From Mumia sp. zg.B17 (lineage in GTDB: Bacteria > Actinomycetota > Actinomycetes > Propionibacteriales > Nocardioidaceae): a stretch of DNA of 64,000 nt. The notes beneath the pieces are model-generated. The model was not told the DNA's origin. It made no database searches and saw only the letters and a list, made by a program, of their open reading frames with translations. Below, piece by piece: positions 7,906 through 18,787 of this stretch. Every line of letters begins with the position of its first letter. The stretch's first letter is position 1. Made by a program: the position numbers and the translations under genes. The DNA lies in NCBI RefSeq assembly GCF_019550915.1, contig NZ_JAHWCI010000005.1, positions 496,001-560,000 on the forward strand, written 5' to 3'.

Positions 7906-8937
7906 ATGACGCTGCTCGAGGTCACTGACCTGCACGTAGGTTTCCCGACTCCTGACGGCGTCGTGCACGCCGTACGCGGCGTCTCGTTCGCCGTGGAGGC
8001 CGGTCGGACGCTCGCCGTCGTCGGCGAGTCCGGCTCCGGCAAGAGCGTTGCGACCCAGACCGTCACCGGCCTCACCCGAGGAGCGCAGATCTCGGGGTCC
8101 GCCGTGTTCGACGGCGAGGACCTGCTCACCGCGACGACGAAGCAGCTCGAGGCAGTGCGCGGGGCGAGGATCGGGATGATCTTCCAAGATCCGCTGACCA
8201 GCCTCCACCCGTACTACACGGTCGGCTGGCAGATCGTCGAGATGATCCGCGCGCACGACCGCGGCATCTCCCGTCGAGCCGCCCGACGTCGTGCCGTCGA
8301 GCTTCTCGCACTCGTCGGCATCCCGCAGGCCGATCTGCGGGTCGACGACTACCCCCACCAGTTCTCGGGCGGCATGCGCCAGCGCGCGATGATCGCGATG
8401 TCGATCGCCCTGGACCCCGCGCTGCTGATCGCCGACGAACCGACGACGGCGCTCGACGTCACCGTGCAGGCGCAGATCATCACCGTGCTGCAGGACGTGC
8501 AGCGTGAGCTCGGCACCGCCATCATCCTGATCACCCACGACCTCGGGGTGGTCGCGGAAGTAGCCGACGAGATCGTGGTGATGTATGCCGGTCAGGTGAT
8601 GGAGCGGGCCGCCCGCCACGAGCTCTTCTACCGGTTCCACCACCCCTACACCGAGGGCCTGCTCGCCTCGCTCCCCTCGCGAGCACCGGGCCGGGGGCGG
8701 CTGACCCCGATCCCCGGCTCACCGCCGAGTCTGATCACGCCGCCGGAGGGCTGCCCGTTCCGACCGCGATGTGCCTACGCCTTCGACCGCTGCACGCAGA
8801 CGCCGTGGCTGGCACCGGTCTTCGGGCGCTCCGACCACGAGTCGGCCTGCTGGCTGCCGAGCGACATCGCCTCGCGCGACGAGCGTGTCGCCTCACGCGA
8901 GGCGCGCGTCACCTCACCACACGAGCAACCCGCATGA
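7906..8937 (+). CDS. Peptide ABC transporter ATPase (DppD/OppD-like)
   Basis: 343 residues. Walker A GESGSGKS is at residues 40-47, the Q-loop lies in MIFQDP, the signature is FSGGMRQR, and Walker B is [12 protein letters not shown] followed by a switch His in LITHDL. The C-terminal extension with GCPFRPRC and further cysteines is typical of the paired ATPases of dipeptide/oligopeptide importers, where it can hold an Fe-S cluster. The ATG has an aaggag site. It overlaps the second ATPase gene by 4 bp, so the pair is translationally coupled. Confidence 0.94.
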   Translation: MTLLEVTDLHVGFPTPDGVVHAVRGVSFAVEAGRTLAVVGESGSGKSVATQTVTGLTRGAQISGSAVFDGEDLLTATTKQLEAVRGARIGMIFQDPLTSLHPYYTVGWQIVEMIRAHDRGISRRAARRRAVELLALVGIPQADLRVDDYPHQFSGGMRQRAMIAMSIALDPALLIADEPTTALDVTVQAQIITVLQDVQRELGTAIILITHDLGVVAEVADEIVVMYAGQVMERAARHELFYRFHHPYTEGLLASLPSRAPGRGRLTPIPGSPPSLITPPEGCPFRPRCAYAFDRCTQTPWLAPVFGRSDHESACWLPSDIASRDERVASREARVTSPHEQPA

Positions 8938-10073
8938 GCACCGCTGCCGTCGACGCCTCGGGCAGGCGCGAGCATGACCTCGCTGCACCGCTCCTGGTCG
9001 CCTCCGACGTCGTGAAGGAGTTCCCGGTCGGCGCCTCAAGCCCGTGGCGGCGCAGCCGCGAGGTCGTGCACGCGGTGAGCGGGGTCTCCCTGGAGATCCG
9101 GCGTGGGGAGACCCTCGGGCTCGTCGGCGAGACCGGCTGCGGGAAGTCGACGCTCGCGCGCTGCCTCGCCCGGCTCTACGACGTCACGTCAGGTTCGATC
9201 AGCTTCGACGGCACCGACATCACGGCGTCGAGCCGGCGCCGCCTCCGACCTGTGCGGCGGGAGATCCAGATGGTCTTCCAGGACCCGTACGGCTCGCTGA
9301 ACCCGAGGCGACGAGTCGGCTCCATCATCGGAGACCCGCTGGCGATCCACGGCGACACCGACGGCCGGTCGATGTCGGCCAAGGAGCGCGCACATCGGGT
9401 CCAGGACCTGATGGAGCTCGTCGGCCTCAACCCCGAGCACTACAACAGGTTCCCCGCCGACTTTTCCGGAGGTCAGCGCCAGCGCATCGGCCTTGCCCGC
9501 GCGCTCGCGCTGCGCCCGAGGCTCCTGATCTGTGACGAGCCGGTCTCGGCGCTCGACGTGTCGATCCAGGCTCAGATGCTCAACCTGCTGATCGACCTCC
9601 AGGAGGACCTCCACCTCACCTACCTCTTCATCACCCACGACCTGTCGGTCGTCCGGCACATCAGCGACCGGATCGCGGTGATGTATCTGGGGAGGATCGT
9701 CGAGACCGCCCCGGCCGACGAGCTGTTCGAGGTGACTCGGCACCCCTACTCGAAGGCGTTGCTCTCCGCACTCCCCGTGGCAGATCCGCAGGAGGCCGAG
9801 GCTCGGGAGCGGATCGTCCTGGTCGGAGACCTCCCGTCGCCGGTCGCGCCACCGTCCGGCTGCCGTTTCCACCCACGCTGCCCGAAGGCACGACACGACT
9901 GTGTGTCCGTCGACCCTGACCTCGTCCCGGTGCTCGACGACCCACCCGAGCACCGTGCCGCGTGCCTCCACCCGCTGCGCGTCGGCGAGGAGCTGGTGGG
10001 GCAGGTGCCGGACCTGGATGCGCAGGACAGCGAGATCGTCGCCGAGCGGGTCACCGATCCTGGAGGTGCGTGA
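8934..10073 (+). CDS. Peptide ABC transporter ATPase (DppF/OppF-like)
   Basis: 379 residues, the partner ATPase of the preceding gene. Walker A GETGCGKS, signature FSGGQRQR, Walker B LLICDEPVSALD and the His switch in FITHDLS are all intact. A cysteine-containing tail (GCRFHPRCPKARHDC) is again present. The ATG lies inside the upstream stop (ATGA), and its own stop overlaps the next start by one base, so translation is coupled across the operon. About 40 N-terminal residues precede the ABC domain. Confidence 0.94.
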   Translation: MSTAAVDASGRREHDLAAPLLVASDVVKEFPVGASSPWRRSREVVHAVSGVSLEIRRGETLGLVGETGCGKSTLARCLARLYDVTSGSISFDGTDITASSRRRLRPVRREIQMVFQDPYGSLNPRRRVGSIIGDPLAIHGDTDGRSMSAKERAHRVQDLMELVGLNPEHYNRFPADFSGGQRQRIGLARALALRPRLLICDEPVSALDVSIQAQMLNLLIDLQEDLHLTYLFITHDLSVVRHISDRIAVMYLGRIVETAPADELFEVTRHPYSKALLSALPVADPQEAEARERIVLVGDLPSPVAPPSGCRFHPRCPKARHDCVSVDPDLVPVLDDPPEHRAACLHPLRVGEELVGQVPDLDAQDSEIVAERVTDPGGA

Positions 10074-11017
10074 TGAGCCCGGAGGCCACCGAGACCGCTG
10101 CTGCTGGTGAGATCAAGGGCCGCAGCCCATGGGCGCTGTCGTGGCATCGGCTCCGACGTGACCGCGTGGCGATGCTCTCGTTGACGGTGATCGCCGCAAT
10201 CCTCCTGATGGCGGTCTTCGCCCCGGTCGTCGCGGCGGTCACCGGTCATCCGCCGAACACGCAATACCACAGCGCTGGACTCACTCCGGACGGGTTGCCG
10301 CGCGGTCCGAACAGCACGTTCTGGCTCGGCACCGACGACCTCGGGCGCGACCTGCTGGTCCGGATCGCCTACGGTGCCCGCGTCTCACTGCTGGTCGGCG
10401 TGGCCGCGACCGCGCTCGCCGTGCTGGTGGGGGTCGTCGTCGGTCTGGCTGCCGGATTCTTCGGTGGCGTCATCGACACGATCCTCGCCCGTTTCGTCGA
10501 CGTCGTGCTCTCGTTCCCGTTCCTGCTGTTCGCGATCTCGCTGGTGTCGATCACGGGACCGAGCCTCGGCATCTCGATCCTCGTGATCGGGTTGTTCAGC
10601 TGGGCGTCGGTCGCGCGGATCGTCCGGGGGCAGGTGCTGTCGGTGCGTGAGCGGGAGTTCGTCGAAGCAGCACGATCCCTCGGCGCGTCGAGCTGGCGGA
10701 TCATGGTGATCGACATCCTGCCGAACGTGCTCGCGCCGGTGATCGTCTACACCTCGCTGCTCATCCCCGTCGTCATCGTCACCCAGGCGACGCTGTCGTT
10801 CCTCGGCCTCGGCATTCCCCCGCCGACGGCCGACTGGGGCGGGATGATCGCCACGGCCCAGAACTACTACACGACAGCGTGGTGGTACATCCTCTTCCCC
10901 GGCCTCGCGCTGCTGGTCACGACGCTCGCGTTCAACCTGTTCGGCGACGGTGTCCGTGATGCCTTCGACCCCCGCGCCCGACCGACGCTCTCGATGAGAC
11001 CAGGGAGACCGTCATGA
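10073..11017 (+). CDS. Peptide ABC transporter permease (DppC/OppC-like)
   Basis: 314 residues with an N-terminal cytoplasmic stretch, a first membrane helix at about 37-61, the family hallmark GTDDLGRDLLVRIAYGAR near residues 83-100, and about five further helices. The EAARSLGASSWRIMVIDILPN segment is the EAA loop that contacts the ATPases. Permeases of the DppC type pair with DppB-type subunits such as the next gene. The gene order C then B is the reverse of the common B then C order, which is unusual but seen in some actinobacteria. Confidence 0.92.
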   Translation: MSPEATETAAAGEIKGRSPWALSWHRLRRDRVAMLSLTVIAAILLMAVFAPVVAAVTGHPPNTQYHSAGLTPDGLPRGPNSTFWLGTDDLGRDLLVRIAYGARVSLLVGVAATALAVLVGVVVGLAAGFFGGVIDTILARFVDVVLSFPFLLFAISLVSITGPSLGISILVIGLFSWASVARIVRGQVLSVREREFVEAARSLGASSWRIMVIDILPNVLAPVIVYTSLLIPVVIVTQATLSFLGLGIPPPTADWGGMIATAQNYYTTAWWYILFPGLALLVTTLAFNLFGDGVRDAFDPRARPTLSMRPGRPS

Positions 11018-11973
11018 TCCGGTTCGTGGTGCGACGCACCCTGCTCGGCGCCGTGGTGATGTGGCTGATCACGCTGCTGGTGTTCGGGATGTTCTTCATC
11101 GCGCCCAACAACGTCGCTGAGACGCTCGCCGGGAAGCAGGCGACCCCTGAGACGGTCGCCCTCATCTCACACCGTCTCGGGCTGGACCGTCCGCTGCTCG
11201 AGCAGTACGGGGACTTCCTGTGGAACGCCCTGCACGGGAACCTCGGCTACGACTACTACCACGGCCAGTCGGTCACCTCGATGCTGGCTGCGGCCGCGCC
11301 GGTGTCGATCTCGCTCGCGCTGGGCGCCGCCGTCATCTGGACGCTCCTCGGAGTGACGAACGGCGTTGTCTCGGCCGTGCGCCCGGGCTCCGCCGTGGAC
11401 CGCGGGCTGACGTTCTTCGCCCTGTTCTTCTACTCGATGCCGTCGTTCCTGCTCGGCCTGCTCCTGCTCACGGTCTTCTACTACCGGTTCACCCTCGCAG
11501 GACTGGACTGGTTCCCCGCGGCGGGCTACGCGCCGTTGTCGGCGGGGGTCGGGGAGTGGGCGCGGCACCTGGTGCTGCCGTGGATCGCGCTGGCGATGCT
11601 GTCCGCGGCGATCTACACCCGGCTGACACGAGGCGCGATGCTGGACGCGCTCGGCGAGGACTACATCCGGACCGCCCGCTCGAAGGGCATCACCGAGCGC
11701 CGCGTCGTCCTGCGGCACGGTCTGCGGAGCGCACTGACCCCGGTCGTGACCCAGCTCGGGATCGACCTGGGCACAGTCGTGGGTGGTCTCGTCGTCACCG
11801 AGACCGTGTTCGGTCTGCCGGGTCTGGGCAAGACGAGCGTGGACGCGATCAACAACCAGGACCTGCCGGTGATCATCGGCGTGGTGCTGGTGACCTCAGC
11901 CGCGGTGGTGATCGCGAGCATCGTCGTCGACATCGCCTACGCGGTCCTCGATCCTCGGGTACGCCTCAACTGA
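11014..11973 (+). CDS. Peptide ABC transporter permease (DppB/OppB-like)
   Basis: 319 residues with about six membrane helices and the EAA loop DYIRTARSKGITERRVVLRH near residue 215. The N-terminus MIRFVVRRTLL and the LGLDRPLLEQYGDFLWNALHGNLGYD segment are typical of DppB/OppB permeases. It overlaps the upstream permease by 4 bp and is the last gene of the importer operon (binding protein, two ATPases, two permeases). Its 3' end overlaps the convergent membrane-protein gene by 8 bp. Confidence 0.93.
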   Translation: MIRFVVRRTLLGAVVMWLITLLVFGMFFIAPNNVAETLAGKQATPETVALISHRLGLDRPLLEQYGDFLWNALHGNLGYDYYHGQSVTSMLAAAAPVSISLALGAAVIWTLLGVTNGVVSAVRPGSAVDRGLTFFALFFYSMPSFLLGLLLLTVFYYRFTLAGLDWFPAAGYAPLSAGVGEWARHLVLPWIALAMLSAAIYTRLTRGAMLDALGEDYIRTARSKGITERRVVLRHGLRSALTPVVTQLGIDLGTVVGGLVVTETVFGLPGLGKTSVDAINNQDLPVIIGVVLVTSAAVVIASIVVDIAYAVLDPRVRLN

Positions 11974-12391
11974 GCGGCGGGACCCCGTGCTGCGGCGGAG
12001 TCGCCTGCCCACCGGAGGAGCCGGGCCGTCGGAATGCGCGTCGCACCAGCGCGACCAGGACGAGAGCACCGGCGAAGATCCACCACGCCGCGGGCTGCTC
12101 GACGTCGAAGGCCGGGGAAGCACCGACGACGGACGCGTACGCCGCGACGGCGCACGCCCCGGCGACCGTGACCAGCATGGACGGCACCAGCATCGTGACG
12201 AGCCCGACGACCAGCGTGACAAGCCCGGCATCTCGGACGTCGTCCTGGTGGACGTACCACCAGAGCGCGTCCGCGGTCATCCCCTCCTGCGCCGGCATCC
12301 CGGTCGAGCCGAACTCACGCCACGCGGCGACGAACGCGACGACGAACGAGCCCAGCGCCGCGATACGCAGCAGGGCAAGAAGGGTGCGCAC
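11966..12391 (-). CDS. Small four-helix membrane protein, unknown
   Basis: 141 residues. Hydrophobic segments at about 4-23, 48-68, 74-92 and 100-118 suggest four transmembrane helices, followed by a basic, glycine/proline-rich tail. I do not recognise a family with confidence. The GTG at 12391 lies 4 nt after the rdgB stop and begins the hydrophobic segment directly, so I prefer it to upstream in-frame starts that fall inside rdgB. It is probably the last gene of the murI-to-rdgB operon. Confidence 0.65.
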   Translation of the reverse strand: MRTLLALLRIAALGSFVVAFVAAWREFGSTGMPAQEGMTADALWWYVHQDDVRDAGLVTLVVGLVTMLVPSMLVTVAGACAVAAYASVVGASPAFDVEQPAAWWIFAGALVLVALVRRAFRRPGSSGGQATPPQHGVPPLS

Positions 12392-12395
12392 GGGC

Positions 12396-13019
12396 TCAGG
12401 CGAGCAGGGCCACGAGGTGCGGGACCATCGCCCGCAGGGCCTTGCCCCGGTGGCTGATCGCGTCCTTGTCGGAGGGCGTGAGCTCTGCGGTCGACACGTC
12501 GTAGCCGTCCGCGGCGAACAGCGGGTCGTAGCCGAACCCGCCGTCACCCGTCGGCTCCCACTGGATCCGACCCCGCATCACGCCCAGCTCGACGACCTCG
12601 GCCCCGCTCGGCAGCACCAGCGCCATCGCGCACCGGAACTCGGCACCACGCCGCTCGTCCGGCACGTCGGCCAGCTGGTCGAGCAGCAGCGCGTTGTTGC
12701 GCGTGTCGGCGGACCGCTTGTCACCCTGCGGCTTGCCGCTCCACCGTGCCGACAGGACGCCGGGCATCCCGTTGAGCGCGTCCACGCACAACCCGGAGTC
12801 GTCGGCCAGCGACGGGAGTCCGGTGGTCTTCGCGGCGGCGCGCGCCTTCAGCAGCGCATTGCCCTCGAACGTCGGCTGGTCCTCGACGGGCTCGTCGAAG
12901 TCGCCGATGTCGTCGAGACCGAGGACCTCGATCCCCGGCACGTCGGGCTCGAGGATGCGACGCAGCTCGACCAGCTTGCCGGGGTTGTGGCTGGCCAGGA
13001 CGACTCGTCGCGCACTCAT
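12396..13019 (-). CDS. rdgB: Non-canonical purine NTP pyrophosphatase RdgB/HAM1
   Basis: 207 residues. The enzyme hydrolyses dITP, ITP and XTP to the monophosphates, keeping deaminated purines out of nucleic acids. The N-terminal [15 protein letters not shown], the central [17 protein letters not shown] and the late GFGYDPLF and [10 protein letters not shown] motifs are all present. The ATG overlaps the rph stop (ATGA), a coupling that recurs in actinobacteria where rph and rdgB are neighbours (Rv1340-Rv1341 in M. tuberculosis). Confidence 0.95.
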   Translation of the reverse strand: MSARRVVLASHNPGKLVELRRILEPDVPGIEVLGLDDIGDFDEPVEDQPTFEGNALLKARAAAKTTGLPSLADDSGLCVDALNGMPGVLSARWSGKPQGDKRSADTRNNALLLDQLADVPDERRGAEFRCAMALVLPSGAEVVELGVMRGRIQWEPTGDGGFGYDPLFAADGYDVSTAELTPSDKDAISHRGKALRAMVPHLVALLA

Positions 13020-13753
13020 GCGGAGGGCCCGTCCTGGAGCGCCGAGGCCTGGATCGCCGTGAGGTCGGCACACCCCTTCTCCGCGAGCGCGAGCAGCGCG
13101 TCGAGCTCCGCCCGGTCGAACGGCGCACCCTCGGCGGTGCCCTGCACCTCGACGAACGACCCGGAGCCCGTCATCACGACGTTCATGTCGGTCTCGGCGC
13201 GGACGTCCTCGTCATAGGGTAGATCGAGCATCGGGGTGCCGTCGATGATGCCGACCGAGACGGCGGCGACCGAGTCGGTCAGCGGCTCCGACAGCAGGGC
13301 ACCCCGCTCGCGCAGGTAGGAGACGGCGTCGGCCAGCGCGACGTACGCGCCCGTGATGGCGGCGGTCCGGGTGCCTCCGTCGGCCTGGAGCACGTCACAG
13401 TCGATGACGATCGTGTTCTCGCCCAGGGCCTTGTCATCGATCACCGCACGCAGCGACCGGCCGATCAGGCGCGAGATCTCGTGCGTACGTCCGCCGATCC
13501 GCCCCTTCACCGACTCGCGGTCGGAACGCGTGTGCGTGGCGCGCGGCAGCATCGCGTACTCGGCGGTCACCCAGCCGAGCCCCGAGTCTCGCCGCCAGCG
13601 CGGGACGCCCTGGGTGACGCTGGCCGCACAGAGGACGCGCGTGCGGCCGAACTCGACCAGGACCGATCCCTCGGCGTGGTCGAGCCAGTTGCGGGTGATG
13701 GTGACGGGACGCAGCTCGTCGTTCGGGCGGCCGTCCGCTCGGGTGGTGGGCAT
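13016..13753 (-). CDS. rph: Ribonuclease PH
   Basis: 245 residues, full length for RNase PH, the phosphate-dependent 3'-5' exonuclease that trims tRNA 3' ends. The N-terminal [18 protein letters not shown], the [15 protein letters not shown] active-site region and the [21 protein letters not shown] phosphate-site region are all intact. It follows the metallo-beta-lactamase-fold gene after an 18-bp gap that holds its own TAGGCT hexamer 7 nt before the ATG, so it may also be made from an internal leaderless promoter. Confidence 0.95.
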   Translation of the reverse strand: MPTTRADGRPNDELRPVTITRNWLDHAEGSVLVEFGRTRVLCAASVTQGVPRWRRDSGLGWVTAEYAMLPRATHTRSDRESVKGRIGGRTHEISRLIGRSLRAVIDDKALGENTIVIDCDVLQADGGTRTAAITGAYVALADAVSYLRERGALLSEPLTDSVAAVSVGIIDGTPMLDLPYDEDVRAETDMNVVMTGSGSFVEVQGTAEGAPFDRAELDALLALAEKGCADLTAIQASALQDGPSA

Positions 13754-13760
13754 GCCGACG

Positions 13761-13766
13761 AGCCTA
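13761..13766 (-). promoter_or_regulatory. -10 element of leaderless rph
   Basis: TAGGCT on the minus strand, 7 nt before the rph ATG, located inside the operon between two co-directional genes. Confidence 0.5.
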
Positions 13767-13771
13767 ACGGC

Positions 13772-14533
13772 CTAGACCTCGTAGACCCCGCCCGCCTCGA
13801 CGAGCTCGCTCGGTCCGGCGAAGGCGGCCTTGGCCTCCGACGCGACGAGCTCGTGATCGGTCCAGGTCGGGACGTGGGTCAGCAGCAGCCGCCCGACGTG
13901 GGCCTCGGTGGCCGCGGCCCCGGCATCGGTGCCGGTGAGGTGGAGGTGGGGCGGATTGTCCGGGTCGTCGGTGAACGACGCCTCGCACAGGAAGACGTCC
14001 GCCCGGTCCGCCGCCTCGACGAGGGCCGAGGTCGGCCCGGTGTCCCCGGAGTAGGTGAGGACGCTGCCGTCGGCCTCGATCCGCAACGCGTACGACTGCA
14101 CGGGATGGTCGACCAGTCGCGGCGTCACCGTGAACGGTCCGAGGGTCACCGGCTCGCCCTCGACCCACGTCTGGACCGCGAGCTCGTCGGTCATCCCGGG
14201 GTCGATCGGCAGCCCGTACGCCTCCGCGAACCGGTCGGCGCTGCCCGACGGACCCCAGAGCGGGATCCGTGGGAGCGGACCGCCCGGGACGTACTTGCGG
14301 TAGACGTACATCCCGCAGATGTCCATGTAGTGGTCGGGGTGGAGGTGTGAGATCGCGATCGCGTCGATGTCGGAGAGGGCGACGTACTGCTGGAGCACGC
14401 CCAGCGCACCGTTGCCGAGGTCGATGACGAGCCGATAGGTGCGCCCCTGGTGCGCCGCCTCCAGCAGATAGCAGCTGGCCGGGGAGTCCGGGCCCGGGTA
14501 CGACCCCGCGCAGCCGACGACGGTCAGCCTCAT
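13772..14533 (-). CDS. Metallo-beta-lactamase-fold phosphodiesterase-like protein (Rv1339 type)
   Basis: 253 residues. The metal-binding motif [13 protein letters not shown] (HxHxDH) lies near residue 80, a further His lies in [13 protein letters not shown], Asp in [13 protein letters not shown] and the last His in [10 protein letters not shown]. This is the order of an RNase Z-like hydrolase. The gene sits between murI and rph exactly where M. tuberculosis has Rv1339, a protein reported as an atypical cAMP phosphodiesterase; by position and domain this is its likely orthologue, so cAMP hydrolysis is a reasonable inference. The ATG overlaps the murI stop. Confidence 0.85.
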   Translation of the reverse strand: MRLTVVGCAGSYPGPDSPASCYLLEAAHQGRTYRLVIDLGNGALGVLQQYVALSDIDAIAISHLHPDHYMDICGMYVYRKYVPGGPLPRIPLWGPSGSADRFAEAYGLPIDPGMTDELAVQTWVEGEPVTLGPFTVTPRLVDHPVQSYALRIEADGSVLTYSGDTGPTSALVEAADRADVFLCEASFTDDPDNPPHLHLTGTDAGAAATEAHVGRLLLTHVPTWTDHELVASEAKAAFAGPSELVEAGGVYEV

Positions 14534-15333
14534 ACGCCCACCCACGAGAACTGGTCGACGTGGTCGATCTCGGGACCGAGAAACCGGCGCCCGAGGGTGC
14601 GGAACTCCTCAGGCTGCCCCGTGGTCAGGAAGTGGTGCTCGGGCGGCGTGGTCACCGTCCGCTCGAGGCCGTGGCGCACGAGCAGCGCGTAGACGTCCTT
14701 GGCGGTCTCGTCCGCGCTGGAGACGAGCGTCACCTCCTCGCCCATCACGTAGGCGATCACGCCCGTGAGCAGCGGGTAGTGGGTGCAGCCGAGCACGAGC
14801 GTGTCGATCCCGCTCTCCTGCAGCGGCGCGAGGTAGTCCCGCGCCACCTCCAGGAGCTCGGGACCTGCGGTCACCCCGGCCTCGACGAACTCGACGAAGC
14901 GGGGGCAGGCCCGGACGGTCAGCTGGACCGACGGGTTCGCGGCGAACGCGTCCTCGTAAGCCATCGACGTCTTGGTTGCCTGGGTGCAGATGACACCGAC
15001 GCGGTGGTTGCGGGTGGCGGCGACGGCCCGTCGGGTCGCCGGCACGATGACCTCGACCACCGGCACGTCGTACCGCTCTCGCGCGTCGCGGAGCACCGCT
15101 GCGCTGGCGGAGTTGCAGGCGATCACGAGCGCCTTCACGCCTCGGTCGACCAGGTGGTCGAGGCACTCCAGCGCGTACTCGCGGACGTCGCCGATGGGTT
15201 GTGGCCCGTACGGCTGACGGGCGGTGTCGCCGAGATAGAGGACCGCCTCGTTCGGCAGCTGATCGATGACGGCTCGGGCGACGGTCAGACCGCCGAAGCC
15301 GGAGTCGAAGATGCCGATGGGCGCGTCGTTCAC
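14530..15333 (-). CDS. murI: Glutamate racemase
   Basis: 267 residues. It makes D-glutamate for peptidoglycan from L-glutamate. The two catalytic cysteines are in [11 protein letters not shown] and [11 protein letters not shown], and the N-terminal [14 protein letters not shown] phosphate-like motif is intact. I start it at GTG 15333 because the protein then begins exactly at the family N-terminus and because TAGGCT lies 7 nt upstream, suggesting a leaderless transcript. The longer upstream open frame has no homology to the family. It heads the murI-MBL-rph-rdgB operon. Confidence 0.95.
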   Translation of the reverse strand: MNDAPIGIFDSGFGGLTVARAVIDQLPNEAVLYLGDTARQPYGPQPIGDVREYALECLDHLVDRGVKALVIACNSASAAVLRDARERYDVPVVEVIVPATRRAVAATRNHRVGVICTQATKTSMAYEDAFAANPSVQLTVRACPRFVEFVEAGVTAGPELLEVARDYLAPLQESGIDTLVLGCTHYPLLTGVIAYVMGEEVTLVSSADETAKDVYALLVRHGLERTVTTPPEHHFLTTGQPEEFRTLGRRFLGPEIDHVDQFSWVGV

Positions 15334-15340
15334 CCGAGCG

Positions 15341-15346
15341 AGCCTA
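15341..15346 (-). promoter_or_regulatory. -10 element of leaderless murI
   Basis: TAGGCT on the minus strand, 7 nt before the GTG start of murI. It fixes the start codon choice. The pattern is the same as at rph and prfB. Confidence 0.55.
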
Positions 15347-15419
15347 GTGTGCGATTCACACCCACGAAACACAATGCGTCCGACGCCACAGGGCGAGTCG
15401 CGTGGGACGCGGCTCGGCG

Positions 15420-16010
15420 TCACCGGCTGAAGCGCTCCACGAGGGCCGTGAGCCGCAGCTCGACCAGCGCAGGGTTCAGCCGTCCGGTGGCGGCGAGCGT
15501 CACCAGACCGTGCAGGCAGCTCCAGAAGACCTCGGTGAGCGCGTCCACGTCGGCGTCGGCGTCGGCGTCGTCGCCGACGTACGGGCGGACCACCTCGCGA
15601 AGCGCACCGAATCCCTCGCGCATCGGCGCCGGGGTGGACTCCTGTGCGAACTTCAGCTCGACGGCCCGGCTGAACATCGCGTCGTACAGTGCCGGGTGGC
15701 GTGCACCGAAGTCGAGGTACGCCGTGGCTACGTCGGCGAGGCGCTCCGAGGGAGACACCTCCGGTGTACGGACGGCTCTGAGCAGCGCCTCGGCGATCTC
15801 GGTGAAGCCCTCCATCGCGACCGCTGCCATCAGAGCGCCCATGCCGGCGAAGTGGCTGTAGAGCACGGGCTGGCTGTACTCGACGCGCTCCGCGAGTCGT
15901 CGCGTCGTGACCGCCTCCCACCCTTCGGCCTCGGCCAGCTCGCGCGCGACGTCGATGATCAACCGCTCACGTGCTTCGCGTTCGCGTGCCCTGCGCTCGT
16001 GGATCGCCAC
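15420..16010 (-). CDS. TetR-family transcriptional repressor
   Basis: 196 residues. The N-terminal helix-turn-helix (about residues 14-60) includes [22 protein letters not shown], a clear TetR DNA-binding domain. The C-terminal ligand domain has the pattern common in actinobacterial WHG-type TetR proteins ([16 protein letters not shown]). The GTG start lies 10 bp from the first of two matching palindromes that flank the divergent promoter region, so it most likely represses itself and the DUF4267 gene. The inducer is unknown. Confidence 0.9.
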   Translation of the reverse strand: MAIHERRAREREARERLIIDVARELAEAEGWEAVTTRRLAERVEYSQPVLYSHFAGMGALMAAVAMEGFTEIAEALLRAVRTPEVSPSERLADVATAYLDFGARHPALYDAMFSRAVELKFAQESTPAPMREGFGALREVVRPYVGDDADADADVDALTEVFWSCLHGLVTLAATGRLNPALVELRLTALVERFSR

Positions 16011-16020
16011 GCAGAGATCC

Positions 16021-16031
16021 TAGCACCGCTA
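16021..16031. promoter_or_regulatory. TetR operator candidate 1
   Basis: TAGCACCGCTA: perfect inverted repeat TAGC-N3-GCTA, 10 bp upstream of the tetR start. An almost identical site occurs 50 bp away. Confidence 0.6.
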
Positions 16032-16070
16032 GACATCAGGCTCATGCTCGCATAGCGTCGCACTTGTTTC

Positions 16071-16081
16071 TAGCATCGCTA
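16071..16081. promoter_or_regulatory. TetR operator candidate 2
   Basis: TAGCATCGCTA: the same TAGC-N3-GCTA palindrome as at 16021, centred 50 bp away and 13 bp before the DUF4267 start. Two matching palindromes in one 84-bp divergent region strongly suggest operators of the adjacent TetR protein. Confidence 0.6.
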
Positions 16082-16094
16082 ACAAGGAGTTCTC

Positions 16095-16466
16095 GTGCTC
16101 ATCACCGTCGCGTACGTCCTGGCCGCCGCCCTCTGCCTCATGGTTCTGTTCATCGGCGTACGGTTCCTGACTCACCCGATCCCGGCAGCCGCCGGCTACG
16201 GCGTCCCGGCCAAGCCGGACGGCGACGGCGCGTACCTGACGGTCAAGGGAGTCCGTGACTCCACGTTCGGCGTCGTCGGCCTGACTCTGCTGGCCTTCTC
16301 GACGCCCGGAGCAGCGGGGTTGTTCATGATCACCGTCTCGCTCGCGCCATTCGGCGACACGCTCGTCGTCCTCCGCAACGGAGGAACGAAGGCGGTGGCC
16401 TTCGGCATCCACTTCGCCACGGCCGTCATCGTCCTCGTCAGCGCCGCGCTGCTCTTCGCGGTCTGA
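16095..16466 (+). CDS. DUF4267 small membrane protein
   Basis: 123 residues with four hydrophobic segments at about 4-22, 57-75, 77-93 and 101-121. The N-terminal RFLTHP and the GAYLTVKGVRDSTFG segment between helices 1 and 2 match the DUF4267 family, small membrane proteins frequently paired with TetR regulators. The GTG start has an aaggag site. Function is unknown; regulation by the divergent TetR is supported by the paired palindromes in the shared intergenic region. Confidence 0.8.
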   Translation: MLITVAYVLAAALCLMVLFIGVRFLTHPIPAAAGYGVPAKPDGDGAYLTVKGVRDSTFGVVGLTLLAFSTPGAAGLFMITVSLAPFGDTLVVLRNGGTKAVAFGIHFATAVIVLVSAALLFAV

Positions 16467-16491
16467 CACCGCGGTCGGGCATGCTGTCTCG

Positions 16492-16995
16492 ATGAGACGC
16501 GTGCCCTTCACCGGCGACGAGAAGGAGAGCCTTTACACGGCTCTCGACCGCCACCGTGATGCCATCCTGTGGAAGATCGACGGACTCTCGGACGAGGACC
16601 TCCGGCGGCCCATGGTGCCGTCGGGGACGACGCTCCTCGGGATGGTCAAGCACCTGGCGTCCGTCGACTACGCCTGGTTCTGCTCGACGTTCGGCCGCGA
16701 GTCGCTCGAGGTCCCGGCCGACGAGGACGACTGGGACGCCGACTGGCGCATCGAGCCGTGGGAGACCACCGAGGGTGTGCTGGCCTACTTCGCGATGGCC
16801 CGCAAGGCCGCCGACGCCGTGATCGACGACCTCGACCTCACTGACACCGGCACCGCGTGGTGGGGTCAGACGGTGTCGCTCCGGTGGGTGCTGATCCACA
16901 TGGTCGAGGAGTACGCCCGTCACGCCGGGCACGCGGACATCCTCCGCGAGCTGATCGACGGGGCGACCGGCCCGTTCGAGGGCTACCCGACCTGA
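16492..16995 (+). CDS. DinB-like (DUF664) protein
   Basis: 167 residues. The fold-defining features of the DinB/DUF664 four-helix family are visible: LLGMVKHLASVDYAWF near residues 48-63 with the first metal-type His, and IHMVEEYARHAGHADILREL near 129-148 with HxxxH. Members are proposed metal-dependent enzymes, some mycothiol/bacillithiol-dependent transferases, but this one cannot be assigned a reaction. The ATG is 26 nt after the DUF4267 stop and has no obvious ribosome site; CATGCT lies 6 nt before it. Confidence 0.82.
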   Translation: MRRVPFTGDEKESLYTALDRHRDAILWKIDGLSDEDLRRPMVPSGTTLLGMVKHLASVDYAWFCSTFGRESLEVPADEDDWDADWRIEPWETTEGVLAYFAMARKAADAVIDDLDLTDTGTAWWGQTVSLRWVLIHMVEEYARHAGHADILRELIDGATGPFEGYPT

Positions 16996-17027
16996 TGGCC
17001 GGGGCGAGCCGCTCCCGGACGAGCGGG

Positions 17028-18280
<1,253 letters not shown>

Positions 18281-18286
18281 CAGACG

Positions 18287-18781
18287 TCAGCTTCCTGGTC
18301 GATCGGTGGGATGAGTGCTCGGAGCCTGGACGGAGTCGCCGCCCGGGCCCTCCTCGTCGTAACGCTCGACGACGCGGACTTCTTCCTCGCTGACCTCGCC
18401 GTCGACGATCCGGAACGAGCGGAAGTCGACAGGTCCGGACGCGTGGGCGCCGTCGCGGGTCGACACGAGGACGTAGTGCGCGTTCGGCTCGCCGGCGAGG
18501 TTGACGTCGGTGCGTGACGGGTAGGCCTCGGTGGCGGTGTGGGAGTGGTAGACGACGACGGGCTCCTCGTCGTTGTCGTCCATCTCCTGGTAGAGCCGGA
18601 GCAGGTCCGTCGAGTCGAACTCGTAGAACGTGGGCGACATCGCCGCGTTGACCATCGGGACGAACCGCGTCGGCAGGTCCGAGCCGATCCGTCCGGCGAC
18701 CACGCCGCACGCCTCGTCCGGGTGGTCCCGTCGAGCGTGCGCGATGATCGCGTCGTACGTCGCCTGGTCGATGGTGAGCAC
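18287..18781 (-). CDS. mec: Mec-type JAMM metallopeptidase (CysO processing)
   Basis: 164 residues. The zinc-peptidase JAMM motif is complete: Glu23 in DEACG, HSH at 79-81, and Ser89/Asp92 in YPSRTD. In M. tuberculosis the orthologue Rv1334 releases cysteine from the CysO-cysteine adduct; here it may additionally trim the Ala-Arg tail of CysO. The GTG at 18781 is chosen because TACCTT lies 6 nt upstream, suggesting a leaderless message, and because the protein then starts at the family N-terminus. A C-terminal tail of about 20 residues is extra. Confidence 0.92.
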   Translation of the reverse strand: MLTIDQATYDAIIAHARRDHPDEACGVVAGRIGSDLPTRFVPMVNAAMSPTFYEFDSTDLLRLYQEMDDNDEEPVVVYHSHTATEAYPSRTDVNLAGEPNAHYVLVSTRDGAHASGPVDFRSFRIVDGEVSEEEVRVVERYDEEGPGGDSVQAPSTHPTDRPGS

Positions 18782-18787
18782 GCTTCC

